DNA of 64,000 bases, from contig NZ_CP109446.1 in NCBI RefSeq assembly GCF_036227265.1, forward strand, positions 4,411,001-4,475,000, written 5' to 3'. A model generated the notes under the pieces. It was not told where the DNA came from and did no database searches. It saw only the letters and a program-made list of their open reading frames with translations. The DNA comes from Streptomyces sp. NBC_01476 (lineage in GTDB: Bacteria; Actinomycetota; Actinomycetes; Streptomycetales; Streptomycetaceae). Of the stretch, positions 28,253-37,343 are shown in pieces (positions within the stretch are counted from its first letter, which is position 1; each line of letters begins with the position of its first letter). The translations under genes and the position numbers were made by a program.

Positions 28253-29701
28253 ATGTCGCGCACCAGGCCCGCCAGGGGCACCACCAGCCACGACGTCGCC
28301 GGTGAGCCGTCGGCGGTCTACTGCCGCATATCCCAGGCGGACGACGACGACCAGACCGGCGTCGACCGCCAGGAGCGGATCTGCCGGGAGATTGCCGAGC
28401 GCAGGGGGCTGGTGATCAACCCGGCCCACGTCTTCGTGGACAACAGCCGCTCCGCCTGGAGCCGCAAGCGGAAGCGCCCCGGCTGGGACCGCTTGCTCGA
28501 AGACGCCCGTGACCGCGGCTTCCGGCACATCATCGCCTACCACCCCGACCGGCTCATGCGGCAGCCCCGCGACCTGGAGGAGCTGCTCCAGGTCTCCGAC
28601 GACCACGCGATCACTCTCCACGGAGAGGCGAACCGGCGGGACCTCTCCGACCCCGACGACCGGTTCATTCTCCGGATCGAGGTCGCGCACGCCTGCCGGT
28701 CCTCGGACGACACCTCGCGCCGGTTGAAGTCCGCGATGCAGGACCGCGCTCGGGAGGGCAAGCCGCAGGGCGGTGTCCGGCGGTTCGGCTACGCCAAGGG
28801 CGGCATGACGATCGTCGAGGAGGAGGCGGAGATCGTCCGGGAGGTGTTCGACCGCTACCTGAAGGGCGAGGGCGCGGCCCCGCTCGCGAAGGACCTCCAT
28901 CGCCGGGGCATCCCCACGGCCGGTGGCAAGGCCTGGACCGCCGGGAGCATTCGTGGCCTTCTCGACTCCCGGCACGTCGCCGGCATCCGCATGCACCAGG
29001 GCGAGGAGGTCGGTCCCGGGACCTGGCCCGCGATCATCGACGCAGGAGTGTGGGCGGAAGTGAGGGCTCGGCGCGAGTTCCGGTCGGCGGCCCACAAGGA
29101 GGCGCTCAGCAGGCCCCGGCAGTGGTACTACCTCCTACGCGGCCTGGTCATGTGCGGGCGCTGTGGGACGTTGATGTCCGGCACGGTCAAGACGGCGGGC
29201 CCTGCGTATCAGTGCAATCGTCGAGGGCGGAACGACGAGAAGAAGTGCTCCCGGGCGATCGTGGCCCCGACGCTGGAGGACTTCGTCAGCGACGCCGCCG
29301 TCAAGCTGCTTGGCGAGCTTCGGGTGGACGGTCGGCTTGCCAGCAGCAACCTCTCCGAGGGTGTGGCCGAGGAGGTGGAGGACGACCAGCGCCAGCTCGC
29401 CGAGCTGAACGACATGTGGACGGCGAAGGAGCTGTCCACGGCGGAGTACCGGAAGATGCGCAAGGAGATCACTGACCGTATCGCCAAGGCCCAACGCAAG
29501 GTCGTCGTCCGGCCGATGGTGCTCCTCGACGGACTCACCGGCACGGGCGCACGGGCCGCCTGGGACGCCGAGGAGATGACGGACGAGCGTCGCAACGCCG
29601 TGCTGAGGTTCCTGTTCTCCGGTGTTGTCATCGCCGAACCGAAGAAGCTCGGCCGCTACATGGACTGGGACCGGATCAGCATCGAGCAGAACCCGCTGTA
29701 G
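28253..29701 (+). CDS. int: Large serine recombinase (integrase)
   Basis: 482 residues. The N-terminal resolvase domain has YCRISQADDDDQTGVDRQ with catalytic Ser27, and the arginine patch follows (HPDRLMRQPRDLEEL). Then come a recombinase domain (IPTAGGKAWTAGSIRGLLDSRH region) and a zinc ribbon (MCGRCGT, later CNRRGRNDEKKCSRA), followed by a coiled coil near residue 370-420. It performs directional attP x attB joining. The ATG at 28253 is only 28 bases from the attL core, so in the integrated state its natural promoter is cut off; in the circle that promoter would come from the other end of the element. Confidence 0.95.
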   Translation: MSRTRPARGTTSHDVAGEPSAVYCRISQADDDDQTGVDRQERICREIAERRGLVINPAHVFVDNSRSAWSRKRKRPGWDRLLEDARDRGFRHIIAYHPDRLMRQPRDLEELLQVSDDHAITLHGEANRRDLSDPDDRFILRIEVAHACRSSDDTSRRLKSAMQDRAREGKPQGGVRRFGYAKGGMTIVEEEAEIVREVFDRYLKGEGAAPLAKDLHRRGIPTAGGKAWTAGSIRGLLDSRHVAGIRMHQGEEVGPGTWPAIIDAGVWAEVRARREFRSAAHKEALSRPRQWYYLLRGLVMCGRCGTLMSGTVKTAGPAYQCNRRGRNDEKKCSRAIVAPTLEDFVSDAAVKLLGELRVDGRLASSNLSEGVAEEVEDDQRQLAELNDMWTAKELSTAEYRKMRKEITDRIAKAQRKVVVRPMVLLDGLTGTGARAAWDAEEMTDERRNAVLRFLFSGVVIAEPKKLGRYMDWDRISIEQNPL

Positions 29702-29723
29702 TGGACAGTTGCACGCAGCTGGC

Positions 29724-31760
29724 TCATGGCCCCGCTGCGGCGCTGGGCTGGACCCACTGGAGCATCTGCTCCATGACGGTGGTGGGCAATGCTGGGTGCC
29801 GGGCTGCCGTCTGTGCGGTGTCGGTGTCCCGCAGCAGCCGGATCAGCACCTGTGCGGGCAGGCTGGGGTGCTGGGCGGCCGCGTGGCGTACGCGTTCGTG
29901 CGGGTCGTCAAGCAGGCGCACCGCCGATTCGGGTGTCAGCCGAGGGTCGGTGGCGGCTCGGTGTCGAACTTCCTCATCACTGTCCCGGCTGAACCGTTCG
30001 ACCAGAACGGCTGTCGACTCCGGGTCGTCCAAGGCGAGTTGGCGCATCCGTGGGTTCGCGTCGTCGGCGTGACGGAGCAGGTCGCGGCGGGGGAAGTTCG
30101 GATGACCGTGGGGGCGGTCGGGGGTGCTGAGGCTGCCGGTCCACCACTGCCACACCCTGAGCAGCATGTCCGCGGGCGCGTCGTCGCAAGATTCCGCGAG
30201 AAAGAGCTGGACGACACGGTCTTCGTCGCCGGCAAGGCGTTCGACGACGTCCGACGGGAGGTGCTGTGCCCGGGCGACGCTCCTGCGGACGAGGGGGTGG
30301 GTAGAGGCGGCCAAACGGCGCATGGCGTCGGGATCCTGGTGAAGTGCCATGACCCAGTCGAGCGGGTAGTGGTGGCCGCGCGAGTCGAAGTCGATTGGAA
30401 TGGAAGCCCGCTGTTCCTCGGTGAGGTCGGAGCGTACGGCCACCACGGACCGAACGCTCGCGTCGGGATCATGGGAAAGGAGGCTGACTAGGTCCGGTTC
30501 CAGGTGCGGATTGCCCGCTAGGGAGCGACGCTGAGCCGGATTGCCGTGGTGGGCCAGGTGTTCGGCGAGGCCGTGCTCCAGACGGCATGCGCCCAGCGCG
30601 CGGTCGGTGAATTCCGTGGTCTCAAAGACCGACCGAGGCATCGGGTGCTCCTGGTGGTATTGGAGCAGCGCTTCAACGCGGACCTTGCCGGAGGAATCGT
30701 TCAGCAGCGCGTGCCGGGCCGGAGTGTCCAGATGAGGCCAAGCCCTCCGGCAGGCCGAGGCTCGCACGGACGGGTCGACGTCGGCGGCCAGGGCGGTGAG
30801 TATCCGTACGGGCAGGCCGGGAAGGCGAGCGGTCTCTTCGCGGACCCGCGCGGAAGGGTCCGTAGCGAGCTGCTCGTACGCGGAGCCGCTGAGTTCGGCA
30901 TGCCGGTCCGCCGCGAGCATGGTGAGGATCCACCGGTGCCGGGATTCCTGTTCTCCCAGGATCAGGCGGCCCCACTGTTCAGCGGTGATGTTCGGCTGGG
31001 CCTCGGCCAGCAGCTGCCGCAGCTTCCACTCCGGGTGGGCCATGGCCGCCTCGACGACCGCCGTCGGCAGGGGGCGCCACAGGAGGTAGTGCGACAGGCC
31101 CAGGAGGCGGGCGCGGAGGTCATCGGGTGTGGCCAGGTTGAGGGCCAGCCCGTGCGCCCACTTCTCGCGCAGTCTCGTTGAGGGCTTCGGTCCTTGAAGC
31201 AGCCCTGCCCAAGCAGTTTCCCGTTCCTGAGGGGTTTCCTGGGCTGCCGCCCGAGCGGCTGCCTCCTGCCGCTCTGCGATGTGGTCCAGCAGGGTGAACC
31301 AGATCTCGTCCTCTTCGGTGGTAACCCCGATCAGGACGCTGCCGTCCGTCGAGAGGGTGACGAACTCCGGCTGTCCGGGCCGCTCACCGAGGACTCCGGC
31401 GAGGTCCCACTGACCAGTGAGCCGCACCCGTGTCCAGCGCCTGGGGGCACTTCCTGTCCAGCGGCCGGCGACATCGATGAGGAATACGCCGTCCTCGCCC
31501 ATGACCCCGCTGTCGGCCGCCAGCCGGTGCCACTGTGCGTTGAGCTCGGCGATCAGGTCGGGCAGGTCGTCCCGCACGGCCACGGTCGGTTTGGCGCTGC
31601 CCGAGATGACCGGTCGCCAAGCTGCTCGGGGCGGCAGTACCTCCTCGATCTGCCGGCCCCCTACGACTTCCAGCCCCGCACGCTGCAACAGCCCCATGAG
31701 CTCGTCTTTCCCACCCGCCATGCCGCCCATCCTGCCCGAAGCGGCTCTCTGCTTTCCCAA
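29724..31760 (-). CDS. Leucine-rich-repeat-variant / HEAT-like repeat protein
   Basis: 678 residues with no membrane segment. From about residue 240 onward it is built of ~24-residue helical repeats with the pattern D.D..VR...A..P.LP...L..L (for example DPSVRASACRRAWPHL, DEEVRHRAATDPRLTPESAVRLL, DPHERVRHAAAQHPSLPAQVL), the LRV type. The N-terminal ~200 residues look like a separate globular domain. Function unknown; such repeats bind protein or nucleic acid. Convergent with the recombinase, 22 bases apart. The nearer internal ATG (MAGGKDELMGLL) may be the true start. Confidence 0.78.
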   Translation of the reverse strand: MGKQRAASGRMGGMAGGKDELMGLLQRAGLEVVGGRQIEEVLPPRAAWRPVISGSAKPTVAVRDDLPDLIAELNAQWHRLAADSGVMGEDGVFLIDVAGRWTGSAPRRWTRVRLTGQWDLAGVLGERPGQPEFVTLSTDGSVLIGVTTEEDEIWFTLLDHIAERQEAAARAAAQETPQERETAWAGLLQGPKPSTRLREKWAHGLALNLATPDDLRARLLGLSHYLLWRPLPTAVVEAAMAHPEWKLRQLLAEAQPNITAEQWGRLILGEQESRHRWILTMLAADRHAELSGSAYEQLATDPSARVREETARLPGLPVRILTALAADVDPSVRASACRRAWPHLDTPARHALLNDSSGKVRVEALLQYHQEHPMPRSVFETTEFTDRALGACRLEHGLAEHLAHHGNPAQRRSLAGNPHLEPDLVSLLSHDPDASVRSVVAVRSDLTEEQRASIPIDFDSRGHHYPLDWVMALHQDPDAMRRLAASTHPLVRRSVARAQHLPSDVVERLAGDEDRVVQLFLAESCDDAPADMLLRVWQWWTGSLSTPDRPHGHPNFPRRDLLRHADDANPRMRQLALDDPESTAVLVERFSRDSDEEVRHRAATDPRLTPESAVRLLDDPHERVRHAAAQHPSLPAQVLIRLLRDTDTAQTAARHPALPTTVMEQMLQWVQPSAAAGP

Positions 31761-31846
31761 CTACTGGTGGGGAGCAGACTCCATTGCACCGCAGCGTGGG
31801 TCAGGTGGTGCGGGGCCGGGGCACGCTCGGGCCTGCAAATAAGCGG

Positions 31847-32356
31847 TCACGCCGGATGCAGCACAGCCGTGGCGATCTCGCGCACGCGGTCATGCGTGAT
31901 TCCGGTGCGCTGTTCGACGGCGAGGGGGTGGTCGGTGGGCTCCAGTTCTATGAAGGGACGCGCGCCGACCGGTCGCGTATGGGCGTTGGTCTTCAAGTCC
32001 GTCGTGCTCTCGGTGTAGAGCGCGAGCTCGGTGCTGAGCCAGCCGAAGTAGGGCTTCTCGGCCTCGCGGCCCTCCGTGTTCCAGACCTTGAGGGCGCGGG
32101 CGAAGTTGTCCTTGCTCAGGGAGACCCATACGCCCCATGAGAAGACGTCCTCGCTGCCGATCACGGGTATCTCGATCAGGCCCCTGATGAAGAAGTGCTG
32201 GCCCCTGATCACGCACTGGTCGGACGACAGCATGCTGTCCGGGTCATTCTCGAAGCGGGGCTCCCAGACGTCGGGAGCCAGGGTCGAGTAGCCCATGGGG
32301 GGCTCTGCATGGTGGTCGCCGCAGCGTGAGCATGTGAAGCCGAGATCGTCAGACAT
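31847..32356 (-). CDS. DUF2199 family protein
   Basis: 169 residues. FTCSRCGDHH at residues 7-16 is a zinc-ribbon-like start, followed by SDQCVIRGQHFFIRGLIEIPV and FSWGVWVSLSKDNF, which is the DUF2199 signature. Family members are small soluble proteins of unknown role, often found near polymorphic toxin or mobile loci. ATG at 32356 is close to the domain start. Divergent from the interrupted DUF4259 gene at 32473. Confidence 0.78.
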   Translation of the reverse strand: MSDDLGFTCSRCGDHHAEPPMGYSTLAPDVWEPRFENDPDSMLSSDQCVIRGQHFFIRGLIEIPVIGSEDVFSWGVWVSLSKDNFARALKVWNTEGREAEKPYFGWLSTELALYTESTTDLKTNAHTRPVGARPFIELEPTDHPLAVEQRTGITHDRVREIATAVLHPA

Positions 32357-32494
32357 GGCGGGAGCCTAGCGACCGCCCAGCTCCGGGGGCCGCCGTACGG
32401 CGCTGGCACCGCCCGGGCTCAGCTGTCGGTGGCCACTGCGAGGATTCCCGGAATGCTACGCGAGGAGATCACATGGGCATCTGGGACATAGGCC

Positions 32495-33776
32495 AGGGCC
32501 TCGGCAAAGTCGTTCTGTAGTCCTGTGACGTGGGGTTTTGTGGGTGGAAGAGGTACGCGGACGTGTTCCGGTCCGGTTGGATGGAGGTTCCTACGCCTTC
32601 ACGTCCGACCAGGGGATCACGCCCGCGCCATGTCATCGTCCCTCATCCCTGCGCCCGTTCGCATGCCCGTCCCGGAACATGAGCTCCTGGTCCAGCTGCT
32701 CGCCGGGTTACCTGATCCGCGTCGGCGGCGCGGGGTGCGTCATCGGGTGGGCGCTCTCATCGCGGTCGCGGTGTGTGCGGTGGTAGCCGGAGCCCGGGGA
32801 TTCACCGCGATCGGGGAATGGGCCCGGGACGCCGGGGGCGCCGCGTTGGAACGGCTGGGGCTGCAAGGCGGAGGCGTGGACGAATCGACGCTGCGGCGCC
32901 TGTTCGCCCGCCTCGATGCGGACCGTCTCGATGTGGTGCTGGGCGCCTGGGCCCTGGCCAGGACCGCACTCGTCGCGGGCGGCAGGGTGATTGCTGTCGA
33001 TGGCAAGACCGTCCGGGGTGCGCGCGGCGGCGGTTCCTCAGCCCCGCACCTGGTCGCGGCCCTCGCGCACGGGTCCGGGGCGGTGCTGGGCCAGGTCGCG
33101 GTGAGTGAGAAGAGCAACGAGATCCCTGCCGCCCGTCAGCTGCTTCAACTCCTCGACTTGGACGGCACGGTCGTCACGATGGACGCGTTGCACACCCAGC
33201 ACGACACGGCGGACCTGGTGACCGGGTCCGGTGGTGACTACGTCATGACCGTGAAGGCCAATCAGAAGTCGCTGTACGCGCAGCTCAAGGCGCTTCCCTG
33301 GGCCTCGATGCCCGCCGTCACGAGGACGGATCGAGGACATGGACGCCGCGTCACCCGCACGATCAAGGTCGTTGACGTGCCGGCATGGGTCGAGTTCGGC
33401 GGGGCCAGGCAGGTCGCCCAGCTGCGGCGCACCGTCACCCGGAAAGGCCGACGGACCGTCGAGATCGTCTACCTGATCACCAGCGCCGACGCCCATGACG
33501 CACCGCCCGCCATCCTGGCCGCATGGGTGCAGTCGCACTGGGAGATCGAGAACCGCCTGCACTGGGTCCGCGACGTCACCTTCGACGAAGACCGCTCCCA
33601 GATCCGAACCGGCAACGCACCCCGCATCATGGCCGCCCTGTGCAACACCGTGATCACCCTGCTCCGCCTGGACTGACACCAGAACATCGCCGCCGCCCTA
33701 CGCCATCACGCCCGCAACACCGACCGCCCCATCAACCTGCTCCTGGCAGCGTGATCAACGACTTTGCCGGAGCCCT
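32495..33776 (+). mobile_element. ISAs1-type insertion sequence, 1282 bp
   Basis: Ends are AGGGCCTCGGCAAAGTCGTT (32495-32514) and the inverse of AGGGCTCCGGCAAAGTCGTT (33757-33776), 18 of 20 matching. The 12-base duplication GGGACATAGGCC flanks it exactly (32483-32494 and 33777-33788). Intact target repeats and an open transposase frame indicate recent insertion. Confidence 0.93.
32630..33676 (+). CDS. ISAs1-family DDE transposase
   Basis: 348 residues. N-terminal DDE_Tnp_1-associated segment (LLAGLPDPRRRRGVRHRVG, then GFTAIGEWARD), first Asp in IAVDGKTVRG near residue 120, second in VVTMDALHTQHDTA near 180, and the glutamate in QSHWEIENRLHWVRDV near 305. That spacing and the HWxIENxLHWxRDV line are ISAs1/H-repeat hallmarks. 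ATG at 32630 is where family sequence starts; a longer frame reaches back to 32525. Complete and probably active. Confidence 0.93.
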   Translation: MSSSLIPAPVRMPVPEHELLVQLLAGLPDPRRRRGVRHRVGALIAVAVCAVVAGARGFTAIGEWARDAGGAALERLGLQGGGVDESTLRRLFARLDADRLDVVLGAWALARTALVAGGRVIAVDGKTVRGARGGGSSAPHLVAALAHGSGAVLGQVAVSEKSNEIPAARQLLQLLDLDGTVVTMDALHTQHDTADLVTGSGGDYVMTVKANQKSLYAQLKALPWASMPAVTRTDRGHGRRVTRTIKVVDVPAWVEFGGARQVAQLRRTVTRKGRRTVEIVYLITSADAHDAPPAILAAWVQSHWEIENRLHWVRDVTFDEDRSQIRTGNAPRIMAALCNTVITLLRLD

Positions 33777-34333
33777 GGGACATAGGCCCCTTCGACAACG
33801 ACACCGCCGCTGACTTCGCCGGCGACCTGGACGAGGCAGCCCTGGAAGAGCGAGAGCCCATGATCCGCAGAGTCCTCAAACGCGCCGCCGATGCCACGAT
33901 TTTCTGGAGACCCCTGACGCCATGCGAGCCGTTGCCGCGGCAGCCTTGGTCGTCGCGCAGCACCCTGGCGGCCAGCCCGCGTGTTCGAACTACGGTCCGT
34001 CGGAGCCGCTGCCGGAGTTCCCGGCGGACCTCCGGACGCTCGCTGTCGAAGCCCTGGACCAGGTGGTGGCTGAGTCGTCGGAAGTCGCCGAACTGTGGGA
34101 CGACGTTGCGGATGGGCGGAAATGGCGCCAGGACATCACCCGCCTCCGTGATGTCCTCGACCCCCCGGTCCCGCCGCAAGAAGAGGCGCTCTTCGGGATC
34201 TGACCGGTGAAGCACAGCCACGGATCACGGAAGGTGAGCCACGATCGACTCGCGCTCTGGCTCGGGTTTTGAGAAGCGTGCATGCTGAGAAATCCACTGT
34301 GGATGGTGATCCCCCCTGGCTACGCTCCGAGCC

Positions 34334-34876
34334 ATGAGCGGACCCGTGTTGATGATCGCATTGGCTGAGGCCTCCTCGCGCGCGGCAATCCTGCGGGTCC
34401 GCGAGTTCCTGCTCCGCTCGTCGGTGCGTTGCGAGGAGACGCGGCTCGGCGAGTACGACGTGCACATCAACGCGGAGAGCCTCGGTGTCACGGACACCTG
34501 GGACGAAGACGGACGACGCCCCGTCCTGGTCTCCCTCATGAGGCCCGGCGTCGGCGACGAGGCTCTCTTCGAGGCCGAGCATGCCGACGAGGTCGATCAG
34601 GAACCCCTTATCGGCTTCGTCCCGACCCACGCTGTCGACATCGTCGCGTTCTGCAACAGCCCGGTCGACCACGTCGTGACGGCTCTGCTGACCGCCGCCG
34701 TCATGGACTTGATCGGCGGCATCGCCAACGTCGAACTACGGGAGGACCAGGTACCCGTCGTGGCCGGCCTTCCGGGCATCGTCACGACGGTGATCGATCC
34801 GTGGCTTGCCGCGTACGGCTCAGCCGATTTCCTCAGGGCTTGGGTACAGCAGCCTGGCTTCCGACTCCTGAAGTAG
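34334..34876 (+). CDS. Hypothetical protein, DUF6368-like
   Basis: 180 residues, acidic and soluble, starting MSGPVLMIALAEASSRAAI. The central GFVPTHAVDIVAFCNSPVDHVV and VMDLIGGIANVEL segments resemble a small family (DUF6368) found alone or near toxin-immunity loci in Streptomyces. The family name is from memory and uncertain. It has its own short upstream gap of about 130 bases and stops before the tRNA-like sequence. Confidence 0.6.
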   Translation: MSGPVLMIALAEASSRAAILRVREFLLRSSVRCEETRLGEYDVHINAESLGVTDTWDEDGRRPVLVSLMRPGVGDEALFEAEHADEVDQEPLIGFVPTHAVDIVAFCNSPVDHVVTALLTAAVMDLIGGIANVELREDQVPVVAGLPGIVTTVIDPWLAAYGSADFLRAWVQQPGFRLLK

Positions 34877-34945
34877 CCGGGAACGAGCGCTGCCTGGATC
34901 CCGGTGCGGCAATCGGAAAGAGGCCGACCCCACGCAGGAGAGGGA

Positions 34946-35019
34946 TGGGGCCGACCGGATTCGAACCGGCGTCCTCCCACATGCGGTGAAGGCGCGACAA
35001 CCCCTGCGCTACGAGCCCC
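34946..35019 (-). tRNA. tRNA-like sequence, degenerate anticodon arm
   Basis: The reverse strand gives GGGGCTC at the 5' end pairing with CGGCCCC, a D-arm-like GCGC-loop-GCGC, and a textbook T-arm GCCGG-TTCGAAT-CCGGT. The anticodon arm is poor: with standard numbering the loop lacks the invariant U33 and the stem pairs weakly, so no amino acid can be assigned. Flanks GGGAT and ATCCC extend the acceptor stem to about ten pairs. It may be a decayed tRNA, an attachment-site relic or a tRNA mimic. Nearby positions 35020-35545 hold no gene I can support. Confidence 0.55.
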
Positions 35020-35545
35020 ATCCCGCTCGTGATCATACGAACCACCCGCCCTCCGCCGCTTCGGATTTATTCGAGCGCGGGGCGGATCGCTTGCGGCCAG
35101 TTCGCTGAAGCTGACCTGAGCCACCGAACGTGAACGAAGCCCGTCAGGGCTGGGCCGTCGGCTTCTATCACGGTCTCGCGGCCTCACCCAGTCCACGGTG
35201 GCGTGGCACTGTCAGCTCCGGTGCGCGAGCCGGACCTGGGTTTCACGTGCTGAACGACGCTGTCCGATGGCAAGCCAGGGAGCGTGAGATCGATGGGAAA
35301 GACGGTGGACTCACGGAACGCGGCGTGCCGGTCCGCCGTATAGCCCGGAAAGTACCGTCAGGCAAAACGTGTTTTCTGCGGATCCTTGTTGTCATCCGCC
35401 GCACGGAGTTCGCCAGACCTCCAGCCGACGGCTGCCCGGCCCGGTGGTGTTGGAGCGCCACCCGCCGGAGCGCATGACGACCGCCCGCCCGCTCGCCCCC
35501 ACGGCACACGGCCTGCCAGCTTCGTGCCGTTCCGAGGACACACCT

Positions 35546-35734
35546 ATGCCCGAACCCCAGCCGCGGCCTGCCGCGATCCAGCCCACTGCTTCCGACTGCC
35601 GTCCGATTACAGACGAGGCACGGGAGGCCGCGCTGCAACGTGTCTGCGCCGGCTTCGTCACGACGATCAGCCCGCGCAGCGCCGCCCGGCTTGCTGACCT
35701 GCTCTCCAGCACGACCTACGTCCAGGCAGCCTGA
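35546..35734 (+). CDS. Small hypothetical protein
   Basis: 62 residues: Pro-rich start, then ITDEAREAALQRVCAGFVTT and ARLADLLSSTTYVQAA, which reads like a short helical domain. ATG at 35546 has GAGG about ten bases before it. No family recognised. It fits the small genes common just upstream of Streptomyces plasmid replication or transfer genes. The following 35735-36197 shows no gene I can support. Confidence 0.4.
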   Translation: MPEPQPRPAAIQPTASDCRPITDEAREAALQRVCAGFVTTISPRSAARLADLLSSTTYVQAA

Positions 35735-36197
35735 CCAGGGCCTGGATACGGGAGTGGCCCTTGGTGTTGGAGCACCAAGGGCCGAGAGGACTCCCGGACG
35801 ACCGCCCAGACGATCTACCGGCGCCGCTGGCCTGCCAGCCGATGCGGCGCCCGAGTGAGGAGGCACTGTGTACCAGCCTACGTCCCGACCGTCGCGTGCC
35901 ACGCCCTCGCGCTCTCCTTGCCCCAAGCGGCCGACGCTCTCCGGACTTCCCATCCACTCCCACCATGATCGCGCTGCTGATCACGCCCTTCCACTGGCCC
36001 TTTCCGGCGCCTGCGTCCGGTGTAGGCGAGAACTGGACCCGGCCGATCGCCAGCGTCTGATGCGTGATCAATTGCTTTCGCGAACAGGGCGATTGGGCCT
36101 GCTTTGCGTGGTACGTTCTGTCACCGAAGAACTCAATAAGGTGACCCCGGCAGCGCGGGAACGCTCCGGGGTCCGGCACAAGGAGCTAGCACTCCCC

Positions 36198-37137
36198 ATG
36201 CAGATTCATCGTAGCCGCCATGAGCGCGGCTTCACGGTCCTGCCCAACACGCTGCTGCAGGACCGGCGGCTGTCCTACACCGCCCGCGGCCTGCTCGCCG
36301 ACCTCCTCTCCCGCCCCGACGGCTGGCGCGAGGACGGCCGCCATATGGCCGACACCAGCCCCCATGGCCGCCTCACCGTGGCGAAGGCCCTGCGCGAGCT
36401 GACCGCCGCCGGTTACTACCGTGCGCCGCCCGGACGGCACTTTCGTCAGCGAAAGTCACGTGTACGACACCCCGCAGCTCCGTCCGGGTCTCATCCGTCC
36501 GGGATCCGGTGAAACGGCAGCCGATGCCCGTGGCGCCCACCCCGTAAAGGACCGTGGGAAAGTACCCACCCTTCCCTTCCAGCGGTCACGCCCCGCCGAC
36601 GCCGGGTCAGCCGTGGGGGAGGACGGGCGGGGGAAGCCGCCCACTGCCCAGCCCGACGGGACTGGTACGACGGGTCCGGCCGACGCCGCTGTCGGCGAAG
36701 CGGTCTCCATGCTGTTCCGGGTGCTGCGGCCGGAGCCGCGTCTGCGGCTCGGCACCGTCGAGGCCATGGCCTTGGCGCCGCTGGTCGCCCCGTGGCTGGA
36801 GCGCGGCTACGGGCACCGCGACCTGGCCGAGGCGCTCCTCGGCGGCCTGCCCGACCGCGTCCACAGCGCCCCTGCGATCCTGCGCGACCGCCTCACCCGC
36901 AAGCTCCCTCCGGCACCAGAGCCGGTCGTCCCGGCCACGCCGCGCTGGTCCGAGTGCGGCACGTGCGCCCGCCCGATCCCGCACGAAGGCGTCTGCCGCT
37001 CCTGCGCGGGTCTCGCCCGTGAGCCCGGACAGACCGAGGACATGGCGGGCCGCGCGAGCATCGCCGCCCGTGGCAGGGCCAGGGTCCGCGCCGCCCTGAA
37101 CACCGGCCCGGGTCGAGTCCTTCCCGCCAGAGCCTGA
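36198..37137 (+). pseudogene. Plasmid-type helix-turn-helix (replication-like) gene, frameshifted
   Basis: The frame from ATG 36198 (MQIHRSRHERGFTVLPNTLL) carries a winged-helix-like domain, with LLADLLSRPDGWREDGRHMA and KALRELTAAGYYR. At about 36420 it loses the frame: the natural continuation RRPDGTFVSESHVYDTPQ is one base off and then runs to 37137, with a C-terminal zinc finger-like CGTCARPIPHEGVCRSC. Together they would make about 312 residues. Similar Streptomyces element proteins are helix-turn-helix replication or regulator proteins. A base error in the assembly could equally cause this. Confidence 0.75.
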
Positions 37138-37343
37138 CCCCCGCCACTGCGCCGTCCGCCGCCACCGCGCTCAGCGGACGGTAGGCCGCCGCGCGCCCAC
37201 GTCCGCGCCCCGACCCGCGCCAGTAGCGGTCAGCCGGTCGCTCCCACCTGAGCCGACACGCCCGTGTGCCCCCTCCCCGCCCTGCCTCCCTCCGGCATGC
37301 CTCGGGGCACCCTGCCATCAGCCCGTCCCTGACTGGAGCCTCC

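Larger units (their letters stand above)
32473..34203 (+). pseudogene. DUF4259 gene broken by an insertion sequence and a frameshift
   Basis: Joining 32473-32494 to 33789 onward restores MGIWDIGPFDNDTAADFAGDL, the typical DUF4259 N-terminus, with GAGGAG before the ATG. The gene is split by the ISAs1-type element at 32495-33776. A second lesion lies near 33893-33897, where one base appears lost (GCCACGAT instead of a codon-complete form): the frame moves and then continues with DFLETPDAMRAVAAAALV to the stop at 34203. So it is broken twice. Confidence 0.87.
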
